Assembly: GCA_963377175.1 (NCBI GenBank)
Contig: CAUJNA010003316.1
Location: 496,501 to 560,500 of the forward strand
Reading direction: 5' to 3'
From: Effrenium voratum
Lineage: Eukaryota > Sar > Dinophyceae > Suessiales > Symbiodiniaceae
DNA: 64,000 bases
Shown here piece by piece: positions 21,653 to 32,806 of this stretch. Within the stretch, counting starts at the first letter, position 1, and each line of letters opens with the position of its first letter. The notes below the pieces were generated by a model. It saw only the letters and a program-made list of their open reading frames with translations. It was not told where the DNA came from and did not search any database. The translations under genes and the position numbers were made by a program.

Positions 21653-21699
21653 GTGCAGCTGAAGGGCACCGCGGCGCCTTGCAAGTACAACCTCGACAG
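21653..21699 (+). CDS. ASH-domain exon VQLKGTAAPCKYNL
   Basis: CGACGCCGCAG / VQLKGTAAPCKYNLD + AG / GAGACC. V-x-L-x-G-x-A is the closing strand of an ASH domain. A GA donor after CTC (21693) would join in phase 0 to IGESELYLSNRG at 22905; the listed end leaves two bases. The frame happens to stay open for another 160 codons into repeat DNA (to 22192), which I regard as intronic. Confidence 0.75.
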
Positions 21700-22261
21700 G
21701 AGACCAGTCGAACCCATCAAATCACATGCACCGACTGTGGATTTATCGCCCCAGCAGTTGCTGGGTGGTTCGCAGTATGAGTTTCATGCGTTCCAAGTGG
21801 TGCAGGATGTGTCCATCCGCAGCATGCCGCTCGTGTTGTGGCTTGGCCCCCAAACGGACTCAGAATCTGGCTGGTTCATGTATCAAAGGTTGCAGGCATC
21901 TCGGTCTTTCTGGGAGCTGGTTTTTCGCAAACCGCTCGCCCGCTGGTGGCCGAAGGTGCCTGCATGTGGCCGAAGGTTTCCTTTTCGAGGCCATCAACCA
22001 TCACGTTTGGGCAGTCCAACATCCATCACACCTGCAAATGTTTTGGCCCCTTCACTGTGGCCAACGGGGTCCTTGGCCTTGACACACGTACATGTGCGAG
22101 CTTGGATTCGGCATCCACGCAGCATGCATCGAGCAGAGCAACTCCAGTTCGGGATACCAGAGGGTTGCGACCTGCGGCAAGTCCGTGAATGATTGAGTCC
22201 TTTTGCCTTGCCCTGGAGGATCAGGACGTGTTTTGTCGGCGTGTCCCGTTTTTAAGAGTAC

Positions 22262-22432
22262 CCTTTCTGGAATGCGGAAATATGTATCCTTCTTTCTAGA
22301 AAACCTCCGGAATCCCGGGAAAACGGATCCGGTGTTTGAAAAGAACTATGGTTGAAAAGAATGGTTGGAATCAACCCCTAAATATTGGGGTGTGTCTTTG
22401 TCATGGGGCATCCCCAAAACTGAGCTGTGTCC
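22262..22432. repeat. Dispersed repeat family E, copy 2
   Basis: CTTTCTAGAAAACCTC.GGAATCCC..GTTTGAAAAGAAC.ATGGTTGAA.A.AATGG..AATCAACCCCTA and GTGTGTCTTTGTCATGGGGCATCCCCAAAACTGAG are shared with 49350-49495; partial copies lie at 8001-8129, 63340-63390 and, inverted, at 16925-17015 and 62405-62620. Confidence 0.7.
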
Positions 22433-22904
22433 TTTTGGGGAATGAACCCCTGGAATGGCGTCTTGTTGCCAGTTACTAGCTTGGTGCCAGGACGGAGCTG
22501 GACTTTGGAGACATTCCTTTCACGGAGGCATGGGGCCCGGGCTGATAACCCCCAAGCCGGGTGCAAGAGGCTACCCTTTTTTGTTTGGTTTTAAAGGCAA
22601 ACCAAAATGAAACGAGCCATTTCTTGGGAGGATTCAAGACAATCTATCAGAGAGACCGGGCCATGATAGGTGACTCAAGAATCGATCTCACTGAGAGATC
22701 AGTTTATTTGACTTGCAATCTCGTCACCCTCAGCAAGAACAAGCACTGGTGGAATTCTGCAAGTTGGATGGTTTGTCTCAAAATGGTGGAATCCCCAAAA
22801 TGAATGGAATTCTTTTGGGTTCCCTTTAAGCCACCCCAAAAATGTTCAACAGGGTTTCCCGTATTTTAGAAAATACACGAGCTTCTCCAGACTTTCACTG
22901 CCAG

Positions 22905-22951
22905 ATTGGCGAGTCGGAGCTGTACCTCTCCAACCGCGGCCAAGTGCCAGC
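22905..22951 (+). CDS. ASH-domain exon SELYLSNRGQVP
   Basis: TTTCACTGCCAG / IGESELYLSNRGQVP + GC / GC donor. E-L-x-L-x-N-x-G-x-x-P is the second-strand motif of ASH domains. With the listed donor the two extra bases join the C at 24838, giving ..GQVPA-FNFNLAGVSRPF.. in frame. Confidence 0.7.
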
Positions 22952-24101
22952 GCTCGGCCCCAGCAATGTGCAACCAACACCCCCCCAGATGTGTTGCTCT
23001 TCAACTGGATGTGTGTTTTCTTGGGTTGGTACCTGGTTTGAGCTTGTTTAAAAGTGATTTCCAGAGGAACATAGCCGTTTTGGGGCTCCAACATCACTAT
23101 TTTGACACTGCTTGATAGGCCGGCTTGGGTTTCCCTTTGCTGCGTGATGTGGTTGGTGTACTTGCACCATTTAGACAATCAATCGCAGTGGACTGCTATA
23201 GAGGCCAGCTTCAACTGTTTTTGGAGTTCTTACTTAACTGCTGCTTTGAGGTGTTTTTGGTGACTCAACTGCTGTGAGAACTGAATTGAAATCGCGCCAT
23301 CCGCCGACGCCATTTGTGGTGCGACGACAGCCGCGACGAACAACAAATGGGCCAGGTGCGAGGAATGCTGGGACTGCAGGAAATGCAGGGGATGCAGCGT
23401 GCAGAAAAATCAAGCATCGAACAACGGATGACAGCAACCCCCTCTAAATACCCGAAATACAAGCTTCTAAAAGCACAATACTGCTGGGGATGTTTGCAGC
23501 CCATGTACGAATGGGGATTTCGCACAAACACATTTTTCCAAATTTTAGCAGTTCCTTAGATCGTCACTACACTTGCCGGCGCCAAGACCCCAACATCTCT
23601 CAACAGAAGAACACCACGGAAATCGGCAAAAACAACAACATGAGGAAAATAACAATCCGAAGGAAGAGCAAGGTGCGGATTGCCATTTACACGCTTGACT
23701 GGCGCCGGCGGATTTTTCGCGTGTTCACCAATGGCAAGGGGAATGCGCCTTGAGGGCTCCTTGAAGTCGAGGTGTCCGAATCCGATTCCGGGCACTGGTC
23801 AAGTTGTAGGAATACTATACAATTCGAGCTTGCCAAGGTGATGTCGTGTGATTCTGAGTGGATGTCGTGGGGTTCTGGATTTTATCGACGAGTTCCAACA
23901 AAGCAAATGACAAGGCATATGCCCAAAGTGGGCTGCTTTAGGGAACCGTCCCCCCCCAAAACAAAAACAAAAACAAAGAAACAACAACATAGAAAGTCGG
24001 ACTCCTCAAGAAAAGGCATCGGCACCCTCAATAATTCAACACCCGCAATGGAAAATACACCCCCGTAAATGGAGATTGCGCCATTGTTTAAGCATGTTTA
24101 G

Positions 24102-24180
24102 CCAGAACTGGAGGACGCTTGCTCCAACTTCAGCGTTGTCGACAAGAAACACGGGGGACATGCTCGAACGCAAGGAGATG
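24102..24180 (+). CDS. Possible exon, unrecognised
   Basis: AGCATGTTTAG (or the CCAG three bases on) precedes PELEDACSNFSVVDKKHGG in an open frame; the donor is unclear. It lies between two ASH exons that already join in phase, so if real it may be alternative or spurious. Confidence 0.2.
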
Positions 24181-24837
24181 GTGCCAAGTCATCAACAGGA
24201 GTTTCCTGTTGCGCTTGACCAGCACCAGCTTTCGTTGGATTTTCGGCCAGCAGCCACACTTTTGGTTGAAGCCGCAGTTTGCATTTGGGAAGCGCACCCC
24301 ATGTTCCGCCCAGACAGTTTCAGCTAAGGTCAAGCCCTTTCGCTGGCGCAAGGCCATTTTCAACTTCAAAACCGAAGCCTGAAAAGCTACCGCTGTTTTC
24401 ATACCTCAACCAGATGCACAACCCAAAATTCCCGAAAAGGCAAATTTGCGTCTCACTTCTCCAACTTCTGTTTATGCCGGCATTTGCATAGCTCACCTAG
24501 TGATGACTACCAAAACCCTTAAAAACCGTCACTAGATTTCCCCAAATCTAAAGTTGATCAGTAAACCTGGTGGTTTCCATTGCACCGATCAACCGGTGCT
24601 TTTGTTTTGATTCTCCCCTCGGCTAGGGCTTAACCCCCGGTTGTTCGGTTGTTTGGTCGTTTGGTCCTTTTGGTTGTTTGTTTGGTTGGTTGATTTTGCG
24701 GCGACCATCCACAAAGCGAAGAAAAAAACCCGGCCCAGGAAAAAAAGAGACCGACTTGGCAGCGCCCGAAAACCGCACCGCCGAAAATCAACTGGCCGAG
24801 AAGCGCCGAAGCAGCGCCGAAGCAGCGCCGAGGCCAG

Positions 24838-24928
24838 CTTCAACTTCAACCTCGCGGGGGTCTCCCGCCCCTTCGTGGTGGACGTGGTGCCCCTCAGCGG
24901 CGTGCTGAAACCGGAGGAGCGGCTCAAG
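24838..24928 (+). CDS. ASH-domain exon LSGVLKPEERLK
   Basis: GCCGAGGCCAG / C + FNFNLAGVSRPFVVDVVPLS, then GVLKPEERLK / GC donor. F-x-V-x-x-x-P-x-x-G-x-L-x-P-E-E is a complete ASH core. Preceded by a GCAGCGCCGAA triplication. It leaves in phase 0 and joins VAVRFRAGIPDLVAR at 26681. Highly G/C at third positions. Confidence 0.85.
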
Positions 24929-25089
24929 GCGGGCGGATTTAGGGGCGGGCGATTTACGGGCGGAGGGGGAAGGCGCTGGTTTTTGGGCCCCCCGTTTTTT
25001 GTTTTGTTTTGGGGGCACCCCTTTGTTTTTGGGTTTAGAGGAGGTGTGGCCCGTTTTTGTTGAGCTGTGGGGCGTTTTTGGCCTGGGTT

Positions 25090-25910
25090 GTTGAATACAA
25101 TGAACAATCTGAGAAATAATTGCATTTCAAGCAGAATCCAGAGCTATTATAGAGTAGTTGGGTGCCAGCTGCTGTGTCAAGCCAGAGTAGCAGCAATTCT
25201 CTTAACTTGTTTTTTCATTTCAATTGGTTTGCAAGGTTTAAATAGCGAGGTTTGAAGTTTAATGGGAATCGAATAGACTTCAATTCTGTTTTGCGTTTTG
25301 AATGAGATGTTGTTTAGTTCTTCCCTTCCAAGACGATTTCAAGTATAGTTGTCATTTAGATGTTAAATCGGATTGTCTTTCGAAATTTAGTTCGATTATT
25401 ATTTTATTAGAGCTCGTATTTTGAAGCAGATTGCAAGCACGAATTCCTTCCAATTCGAAGTAGGAGTTCATTTTCCAATAGGACTTTGATTGGACTTCAA
25501 TTGGAACTTGGTTAAGAACTCATTGTAACTTAATTACATATAATAAGAAAAGACACGCCGGTTGTTTATTCTAAGTAATTCTAAGTATATAATTATGTTA
25601 CAGTTATACTTCTTACTTTGAAAATCATATTTTAGTAGGAATTCCTTTCCAAGCAACTAGAATGTTGACTATATTTTAACTGCAATCTAGATAGAATTTT
25701 GTAAGGAGAGACAAGCTGGTTGTGTCTTCTTGCTAATTTCCAAAAATATCTTACATTAAGTAGACGCTTGATAGGAGTTAACTAGATGTATTATTCTGAA
25801 GTTGATGTCAAGAAGGATTTCCTTTCCAAGTGGGGCTTTAAGCATAATTCAATTAGAACTTACATACAATCTAATAAGGATATACACGCTGGTTGTTTCT
25901 TACAGTTTGC
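25090..25910. repeat. AT-rich island with degenerate ~155-175-bp tandem units
   Basis: The base composition drops sharply here. Motifs TTCCTTTCCAAG (about 25325, 25445, 25645, 25817) and ACACGC[C/T]GGTTGTTT or its variant (25555, 25710, 25884) recur at roughly even spacing. No coding sequence is visible. It could be a captured satellite or insertion within the intron. Confidence 0.6.
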
Positions 25911-26680
25911 CTGCCCCTTAACAGGAAACAACTAAAAGACAAAACAACAACTTGAGAGAAGCAAACAACCCAAAACCTTGAGAAAGCCAAACACAATTCG
26001 AAAACCAACAGACGACAAGACAACAAAACACCTCTCAAGAAAGAAAACACAATTGCAGGGCCAATGTGCTGAGGGCTTACAGCGACGAAGGGGGGGCATG
26101 GGGTCTGCATTTTTTGTTTGTTCAAGTGGTTTTTGGCATGAAGGAGCTCCTCCCCCCAAAAGGGCAACACCGAGTGGGGAAAGCAAAAAGCAAGATGCAG
26201 ACCCAATGTGCTGAGGTCAGCTTACAGGGGTTTCCGGGGGCCATGGGGTGCACTTCTGGGCCAGGTCTGTTGTGTTCTTTGTTCTGCTTTGATCATGTTT
26301 TTACGTTTTTGCTTTTTTAGTGTTTTCCAAGAGGCCGGCCCCATGGCATCGGCTACATTCTTTTGTTTGCGGGGGGGAGGATGGGGGGCGATGGGGGGCG
26401 ATGGGGGCGATCTATATGCTACATTTTGTGAAGATACTTTCAATGCTTGAATAGATCAGTGTGTAGATATGTAATGCAAACTTCTTTTGTTCCTTTGCCC
26501 AGGGCGGGAGGGAGGATGGGGCGCTCGATGCTTGAAGGCGATCAACTTTGATGTTCCTAGAATCGCAAATCTCCATGTCCTCTTTCTGTCAAAAGAAAAC
26601 GCGAAGGGTTTCGGGGCACCTGAGGCTTGCCGGGGAACGAGGCTTGCCGGTGCAGCGCTCGGAGCGCCCCGATTCGCCAG

Positions 26681-26725
26681 GTGGCGGTGCGCTTCCGCGC
26701 CGGCATTCCGGACCTGGTGGCGAGG
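26681..26725 (+). CDS. ASH-domain exon VAVRFRAGIPDLVAR
   Basis: GATTCGCCAG / 15 codons / AGG-GCCTGA (GC donor). Phase 0-0. It continues the preceding ..KPEERLK with the expected V-x-V-x-F strand and leads into VEQVLVEVAHFEP at 27181, completing one ASH domain. Confidence 0.7.
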
Positions 26726-27180
26726 GCCTGAAAGGGGACGCCGGGACGCCGCGAGTTCGAGTTGGGAACTCCGCAGACGGAACATTGAGCCACAGAGGTT
26801 TGCTTAGAGAAAATCAAGGGGAAACAAGGGGACACGATGTCTGGGGTTGGAAGGCTGAACAATGCAAAAAAAGCAAATGAGAATTTTGCTTAACAAATCC
26901 AGTTGATGGTCAATTCCAAAAAAGCACGCGGGGCCTCCACCAAAGATCCCCCACAAGAACCGGACTCGCGTTTTCCTGCATGTTGCTGACAAAGCTTCAC
27001 TGTTCTTGGCGACCTGGTTGTCTTTGGTTTGTTCTTGTTCGTTCTGTTCTTTTATGGTCGGGGGGCTGCAACAAAACAGGTTCAAATTGGTTCCCTTGAC
27101 AAAAACCGGTTGGAAGGTTCGTGTTCAAGGTTCCCCCAACAAAATGGGTGGGTTTGCTGCCATGCCAAGGGTTGTGACAG

Positions 27181-27237
27181 GTGGAGCAGGTCCTGGTGGA
27201 GGTGGCCCATTTCGAGCCCACGGTGCTCACGGTGCGC
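27181..27237 (+). CDS. ASH-domain exon VEVAHFEPTVLTV
   Basis: GGTTGTGACAG / VEQVLVEVAHFEPTVLTVR / GC donor (CGC/GCGGGG); a GTTGTG donor at 27253 is an alternative. H-F-E-P followed by V-x-G-x-G-x-F-P in the next exon matches the linker between consecutive HYDIN ASH domains. Phase 0-0 with both neighbours. Confidence 0.75.
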
Positions 27238-27314
27238 GCGGGGAGCCCTGGGGTTGTGAGGTCGAAGTGGCGAGTTTGGGGCGCGGGACAGGTGGAGGGG
27301 TGCTCCTTTGACTC

Positions 27315-27425
27315 GGTCCCCCAGTAGTGCCCCTTTATCCTTTTTTGGGGGAGGGTTCCCCTACTAAAATAGACTACAGAAAAAAGGGTACCCTTATTCT
27401 AACCTCTCAAATCTGGAGGACCTAG
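27315..27425. mobile_element. MITE family A, copy 4
   Basis: GGTCCCCCAGTAGTGCCCC at left, ATCTGGAGGACCTAG at right; inserted less than 100 bp after an exon donor, in the same orientation as copies 1-3. Confidence 0.75.
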
Positions 27426-28655
27426 TTGAGGGTTTCAGTTTCAAGGCAAACCAAAGGGAAAGGCGAAGCCTCCCCCATGGAAGCTCCCGACCGGACCCCG
27501 AAATGGAAGACTTGGCAAGCCATGTACGGAGGCCTTTGGGAGCTTCCCGCTGTTAGTCTGAGGGAGTGAAATCTATTGGAACGAGTTGAGCTGCAAACAC
27601 AAAGAAGCTGCCAAAAGGTCCGGGTGCATCCAATGCGGATGTTCGATGTTCAACGTACGGCTTGACTCTTCAGCACAACCACCGATATGTTTGAGCCACA
27701 GGCAAAATTAGGATACTTGGAGGGTTGTTGAGGACTGCCCAAGCCTAAAATAGGTGTTGCCGCTCTTCGAATTCTTAGCGCTGCTTCGGGTAGACTCATC
27801 TAATAACAGGTTTGAGTTTGACTCCTTCTGATTGCCAGGGGCCCTCTTTTGATGGAAGCCAGAATGCACCCTAAAATAGCCAGTTTGCTTCTTTGGTGCA
27901 AATCAAACTTGTGAGGGCTAGGATGTGTGTCGTTTCCGCGGAAAGCCGGACAAAACTTGGCTCTTTTGAGTGCTGAGATGCCCAGAAAAACCAACTTGGT
28001 AGTGACTAGGTTACGAGAGGTGAGTCGGAAGCACCCAGGAAAAGGACCGGCAAGTAGCTCAAGGTGGAAAGGAGCTGCTATACAAGGAGGCAGACAGACT
28101 TTCTTGCACAAAGACTAGAAACTCCTGTTATCCTCTCACCTGAAATCAGGCAGGGATTTGCGGCTCTAGGCTGCCAACGGTCCCCGCATCTGGTTGCACT
28201 TATTTGAATGCGGGGCCCGCGGCTAGTCGCCGGTTTCCTTTCGTGCCATGTCACAGAGCGAGAAGGCGACCCTTGGACTTTTCTTGAACCAAGGCAAGGG
28301 GAACCTCCGAAACGTGCAGAGCATCACTTTGAAGGGCGCTCTCCGTCTTCCCCCAAGTCTGGGTCAACATGCCATGGGCGGGATTTGTCATTGAAAGGGG
28401 TCGAAAGGGGTCGAAAGGAAGGGAACCCCGAAGACTTCGCTTGGCAAACCCGGGCACTAGGTTCCATCTAGATTGAGCCCGGTGGATGCCTTCCCCAGAG
28501 CCCTTGGTTTGAGCTTTGCAAGGGAAACCAAAGGTCACTTGCTGGTGCTCAAACCGAAGAAAGGAAACTGATCGAACTGATCGCAAACCAGGCAGGCAAA
28601 AAAAAAAAACGCCCCCGCCCAGCCAATGAGCTCCTTCCCACGTCTCCTCTCTGAG

Positions 28656-28706
28656 GGCTTGGGCACCTTCCCGGGCATTGTGCTGGACCTGCCTCGCCAG
28701 AACGAG
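28656..28706 (+). CDS. HYDIN-like exon GTFPGIVLDLPR
   Basis: The tract CTCCTTCCCACGTCTCCTCTCTGAG precedes GLGTFPGIVLDLPRQNE, with a GAG/GC donor (a GTGAAG donor at 28718 is an alternative). G-x-G-x-x-P-x-I-x-L-D-L-P-R is a signature I associate with HYDIN specifically rather than ASH domains in general. An earlier acceptor at 28623 would add PMSSFPRLLSE. A 195-codon minus-strand frame covers the same DNA and is rejected. Confidence 0.7.
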
Positions 28707-29742
28707 GCGCCGTTTCTGTGAAGGGCCCGTTTTGAGGGTTTGCTTTGAAGGGTCGCTTAGAGATGTTGTGTACCTACATTTACACGTACCCGTCGCTATG
28801 CATACGTTATATGTGGACATTGACGCATACGGCTGCATACAAATGTACGCATGTGTGTAGCCATACTCATGTGGTTGGAGGGAGCCATGTGTTGGCTAGA
28901 TAAAAGGGTTGTTCGCCTGTTGCCTTGTGTTTGACAGTACCCTTGCCGAGTTGTTTGAAGGATTACGTTTGGAAACCTTAGACAGGTCTGCCATTTCGGG
29001 GAGGGTGTGTCTAATGTGGAAGCATGCCCATGCATTCCTAGAGTGCGCGGGCTTTTGTGCGGTGGCTTTGTGATTATACACCATACAAAATACATGCGCT
29101 ACTGTAACCCCAAAAAAAATCAAGCAATAGTGTAGAGGGCTTCGACCACAGTTCTTCTTTCGGAGCGCTCAGCAGTCCACAGTTTCGTTCACACGTGTTA
29201 TGTTTTGCCCAAGAAATTTCTGGGTACACCTCAAACCAATCCGGCTTGGCTCGCAGACGTTTGGAAGCCTTCCGCTAGGGACGGACCCGGTCATACCGGG
29301 GCTGATGCTTGCCATCATACCGGGGGGCTCTGCATCGCGCTGGCAAGCTGATTGATCCTTGCTCCGGTTTTTTCGTGCGATGCCGAGGGCGCCAGATCCA
29401 TCGCGGCGAAGTTGGCATCGAAGAGAGATGCTGCAGCATGTACTTCAATGACATGATTCCACTGACATGATTGAACACAGAGAGACATCCTACTGCCCAC
29501 CACGGTTGGTCGAGGTGGCGGCAGAGAAGAAGTCGTTGGCAGCTCTCCAAAGGTGTGCTCTTATCATCTGGAAGAGCGCTGAATTCTGAATGATGTGTCA
29601 ACATCCGATATTCGGGGAGGGGGGGTTCTACTCTCCATGTGAGTCCGGAGATTTAGGGCTCGCTTCTCCCCAAGGAAACCCACCAGGCAATCACCTTCAA
29701 GCTATGCTTTGTGGGGATTGGGCATATGTTATACGAACCTTT

Positions 29743-29798
29743 GGGGGTTTCCTTTGGGTTTCCTTTGGGTTTCCTTTGGGTTTCCTTTGGGTTTCCTT
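29743..29798. repeat. 12-bp minisatellite (TTTCCTTTGGGT)n
   Basis: About 4.5 perfect units of GGTTTCCTTTGG; the periodicity gives artificial GFPLGFLWVSF-type frames. Confidence 0.9.
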
Positions 29799-29862
29799 TT
29801 CGAAACCACCCCTCAAAGCAGTGCGCCCGCAAAAGGGCGAGCCACCTTGCCGGCTTCTTCAG

Positions 29863-29913
29863 GCGGAACACCGGCTGCAGCTCGACGCTGCGGCCAAACG
29901 CCTGCAGCGGGGG
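29863..29913 (+). CDS. Probable HYDIN-like exon, helical segment
   Basis: CGGCTTCTTCAG / AEHRLQLDAAAKRLQRG / GTCCTGG; phase 0-0. It follows ..LDLPRQNE in frame and reads as a charged amphipathic helix, like the helical stretch that comes after the LDLPR region in HYDIN. The minus strand also reads sensibly (DPPLQAFGRSVELQPVFRL, with good splice signals), so the strand is not fully settled. Last exon of the first ASH cluster. Confidence 0.45.
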
Positions 29914-29954
29914 GTCCTGGGTCCAACTGCTTAGGGACCCACCCCCTGGCACTT

Positions 29955-30065
29955 GTGAAGTGGCTGTGGGTCAAAACCAATGGTACCATTTTGAGGTAGG
30001 TGCACCACCCATTTTAGAACCTGTTTTAGTGGGGGTTAGGATTTGGATTTGACCCATGGCCAAGT
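29955..30065. mobile_element. Repeat family D, second CACCACCCATTTTAGAACC copy
   Basis: AAGTGGCTGTGGGTCAAAACC left, TTTGACCCATGGCCAAG right; interior nearly identical to 19036-19163. Confidence 0.75.
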
Positions 30066-30475
30066 GATTTACATCAGGTCCACATGGCCAGACTTCAGAA
30101 GTACTGTCCGCAATAGGGCCATTTGCACCACTCATGATCATGACATGGCATGCTTTGGATGCACGAAATCCATTTCGCACCACCTTTTTTTGGTTAAACC
30201 TAGAATTTAGAATTATTTGATTCCCGTTCAAATACCAACAAACAAGGGCTTCAGTCATGTTTTCAAAGTGGTGCAGGATTTTGTCCATCCACTTGTTTTT
30301 GGTTGGGCGACTGGGGACCCCGTGGTTGTGAACCCGAAGCAACACACTCCAACATGTTGGACATAAGTCCCAAGCTGAAACGGAAGCTGAACGAAGCCTC
30401 AAAGGGGGACCTTTCGGCAAATACCCTTTTATGAAATGAACCGCAGCTCACCTTCTAGAGGAATCTAGAAGGACA

Positions 30476-30598
30476 TACCGCGGATGGACGAAATCCTGCA
30501 CCGCTTTGGAACCGATGGAAATCATTGTTTGTTGGTATTTACAAGGGGCAACATCATTCCAGGGCTTCTTAGGTGCAGGATTTCGTCCATCCACAGTA
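30476..30598. mobile_element. MITE family B (TA-CTGTGGATGG ends), full copy
   Basis: TACCGCGGATGGACGAAATCC at left and GGATTTCGTCCATCCACAGTA at right; the interior TTTGTTGGTATTTACA..ATTCCAGGGCTTCTTAGG is common to the family. TA at both edges suggests a Tc1/mariner-like target duplication. Confidence 0.8.
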
Positions 30599-31547
30599 TT
30601 CCTGTCCTGGTTTTCCATGCCTGAACGGACCTGATTACTAGCCACATACTTGGACAAGGCCCCCTTTTCCAGCTCCAATGTTGGCATGGTTTCGACACGC
30701 CCAAGCTTGGTGAAAGCAGTGCAGGAACAAGAGGCAATAGCTTGGGATCCTGTCAGTCCCTGTCAGCATGCCATCAATGAAGTCCCAATTCCAGTCGATG
30801 CGGATCCAAGTGTGCTGTTTGATCCCATCCCACATGTTCCTTGGGTCTGTCTAAAACTAGGTAGCCCTTTCTGGTTTGGTTTTGAAGAAAGATATTCAAC
30901 AGACAACCATCCACCCACAGGGATCCAACAGATTTGACAAATGAGGCACAACCTTGTGGATGGTATTGAAAGGGAAATCCAGAGGACTGGACCCATCTTT
31001 AGGTGTCTCGCATTTTCCGGACATCATCAGATACGGGTCCGGTCCCGTGTTTCTTCCATTTTGAACCTCAAAATGGACCCCCCCCCCCCGAAAAGGCATC
31101 CTCATGGAAGACATATCTGGGTGTTTCTCAAAATTAGGGACCCCTCCACATGGTTGGTTCCTTTCGGTTTCCCTTTAGATACCAACCAAAAGGGGGTCCA
31201 CCAATTTGGGCCCCCCTTGTAAATATGTCCCTTGTTTGAAAGGCTTCAACGATCCGTTGGTTTCTTTTCTCGTCGGGGCGATGAACAACTCGGATCGACT
31301 ATGTCAGGAGGCCCCTTTTGATTGGAATGCTTCCCTGCAGATGATTGTGGAACCCGAACTTGGGCGCCCCGAATAATCTTCGCAAAGCAACGGGATTTGC
31401 GTTCCAAGTTGATCTGCAGGGGAGTTGTAGCGTGTTAGGGTCTGTTTTTTGTTGAGGGTACACCATTTCAGTCTGTTTTCAAGGGACACAATAAAGAACA
31501 ACCACCATTTTGGGGGTCCCGACCCACTTGTTTTTCCGAGTGTTTCC

Positions 31548-31682
31548 TAGCTTTTCCTAGCTTTTTCCCCTGTTTTTCCTATGTTTCCCTTTGTTGTTCC
31601 CAGTTTTTCCTAGCTTTTCCTAGCTTTGTCCCTTGTTTTTTCTATGTTTCCCTTTGTTGCTCTCAGTTTTTCCTAGCTTTTC
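31548..31682. repeat. Pyrimidine-rich tandem repeat, ~70-75-bp unit x2
   Basis: TTTTCCTAGCTTTTCCTAGCTTT..CCTATGTTTCCCTTTGTTG.TC.CAG is repeated. It lies directly before a GC-rich island (31.7-31.9 kb) of uncertain coding status. Confidence 0.7.
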
Positions 31683-31783
31683 CCTTGTTTTGCCTTGTCC
31701 TTTGCGGTGGGTCACGGCGCATCTCTTGCGCTTGCGCGCGGTCTCGCCCCGTCGCGCATTTCTTCGGCGCCTCGCCCGAGGTT

Positions 31784-31878
31784 CGCGCCGGCGGTGTCCT
31801 CGAGCGCCTCTACCGCCTCGGACGGGGGCTTCAAATTGGATCGATTGGAGGCCGAGTGGGCGGAAGAGCGGCGGGGGG
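31784..31878 (+). CDS. GC-rich possible exon, frame uncertain
   Basis: After CTCGCCCGAG two plus frames are open with G/C third positions: FAPAVSSSASTASDGGFKLD.. and VRAGGVLERLYRLGRGLQIG... A minus frame (PSEAVEALEDTAGANLGRG) is also plausible. The pyrimidine-rich tract upstream favours +. No domain recognised. Confidence 0.25.
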
Positions 31879-32493
31879 GGGGAGGGCGGCTGTGGGGGTG
31901 CTTCCGGGGGGGGGGGTGCAGGCAACCGTTAGCTGGTAGAGGGCTCGCTGTTTCAGCTCTGCTCGCTGTTTCAGGGTTTGGTAGTTTGGTGGTTTGGTGG
32001 TGTTCTGGCGGATTTAAGCGGCCAGGTTGATATGGTTCCCCATAAGTGGGATTCCCAATCGATGTCATTCCAGTCCTTTCCGCCAAGGAGTGTTCAGTTG
32101 TTTTTTTCTTTAATCCCATGCATTTGTTGGCAAACTAGTTTTAGGAAGTGTTCGTCTGAACACCAAACCTTTGTTTTCAAAGACATGTAGGGCACATGAG
32201 TGAGACAAATTCCCGTATTGCGCGCGTGCAGCTTTCCGAAAGTGGTAGACGGCTCTGGCCGGAGCTGGGTGCACGATGGAGCTGGGAACCTGTAGGTTCA
32301 ATCCCGTTTGGCTGGTCACCGGATGACTAAATTGGTGATGCCTTGCATCTCTGCATTTTTGCTGACATGAAGATGGTATGACATATTTTTCGCCAGGACC
32401 GCCGCGATCACCTTAGTTTTGCTTGGGAAAAGGGAGGACGGCTTGCTCGCTTGCTCATTGGGCATGGCACTGTTGATGTTGCGGCTTTAGAAG

Positions 32494-32806
32494 GCATTCA
32501 GTATCAGTGAAGCAGGCGGTGCGTTCACGGACATCCGAAGTGACATTTCCTGGCGAAAAAAGCTCGCCCATCCCGGCGAGAAATCCCCAGATTTCAAGGC
32601 GGACTCGATGGTGCTGAGGAGTTGGTGGGGGTTGATCATCAGCTTGGGCTTCACTGATCCAGGCTTCTCATTGAGGCATGCGGCGCCCAAAAGCGAGCGA
32701 CATCCATCTGGCAGGCTCCCAAGCCGGGCAGTGCCGGCGCGGCTTCCCAGGGACAGGTTGGGAGCTGGGATTTGCCGGTTTCCAGCCATCCGAATCCGGA
32801 TCCTGA
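32494..32806 (+). CDS. Possible gene fragment, strand unresolved
   Basis: From about 32494 a plus frame runs without stop for over 100 codons (..SISEAGGAFTDIRSDISWRK ... SPDFKADSMVLRSWWGLIIS ...). The opposite strand is open over the same DNA (..LLSTIESALKSGDFSPGWAS..). Composition is coding-like but moderate, and I recognise no family. It lies between the first ASH cluster and the RING/DUF4116 locus, so it may be a pseudogene or a small separate gene. Confidence 0.2.

Noticed and set aside
21503..22192. 229-codon plus-strand frame
   Set aside because: It contains the real 47-nt exon at 21653 in frame, but the rest lacks coding bias and includes a partial MITE B, so it is intronic.
28251..28838. 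195-codon minus-strand ATG frame
   Set aside because: Opposite strand to the HYDIN-type exon GTFPGIVLDLPR, which has a good acceptor tract and phase fit.
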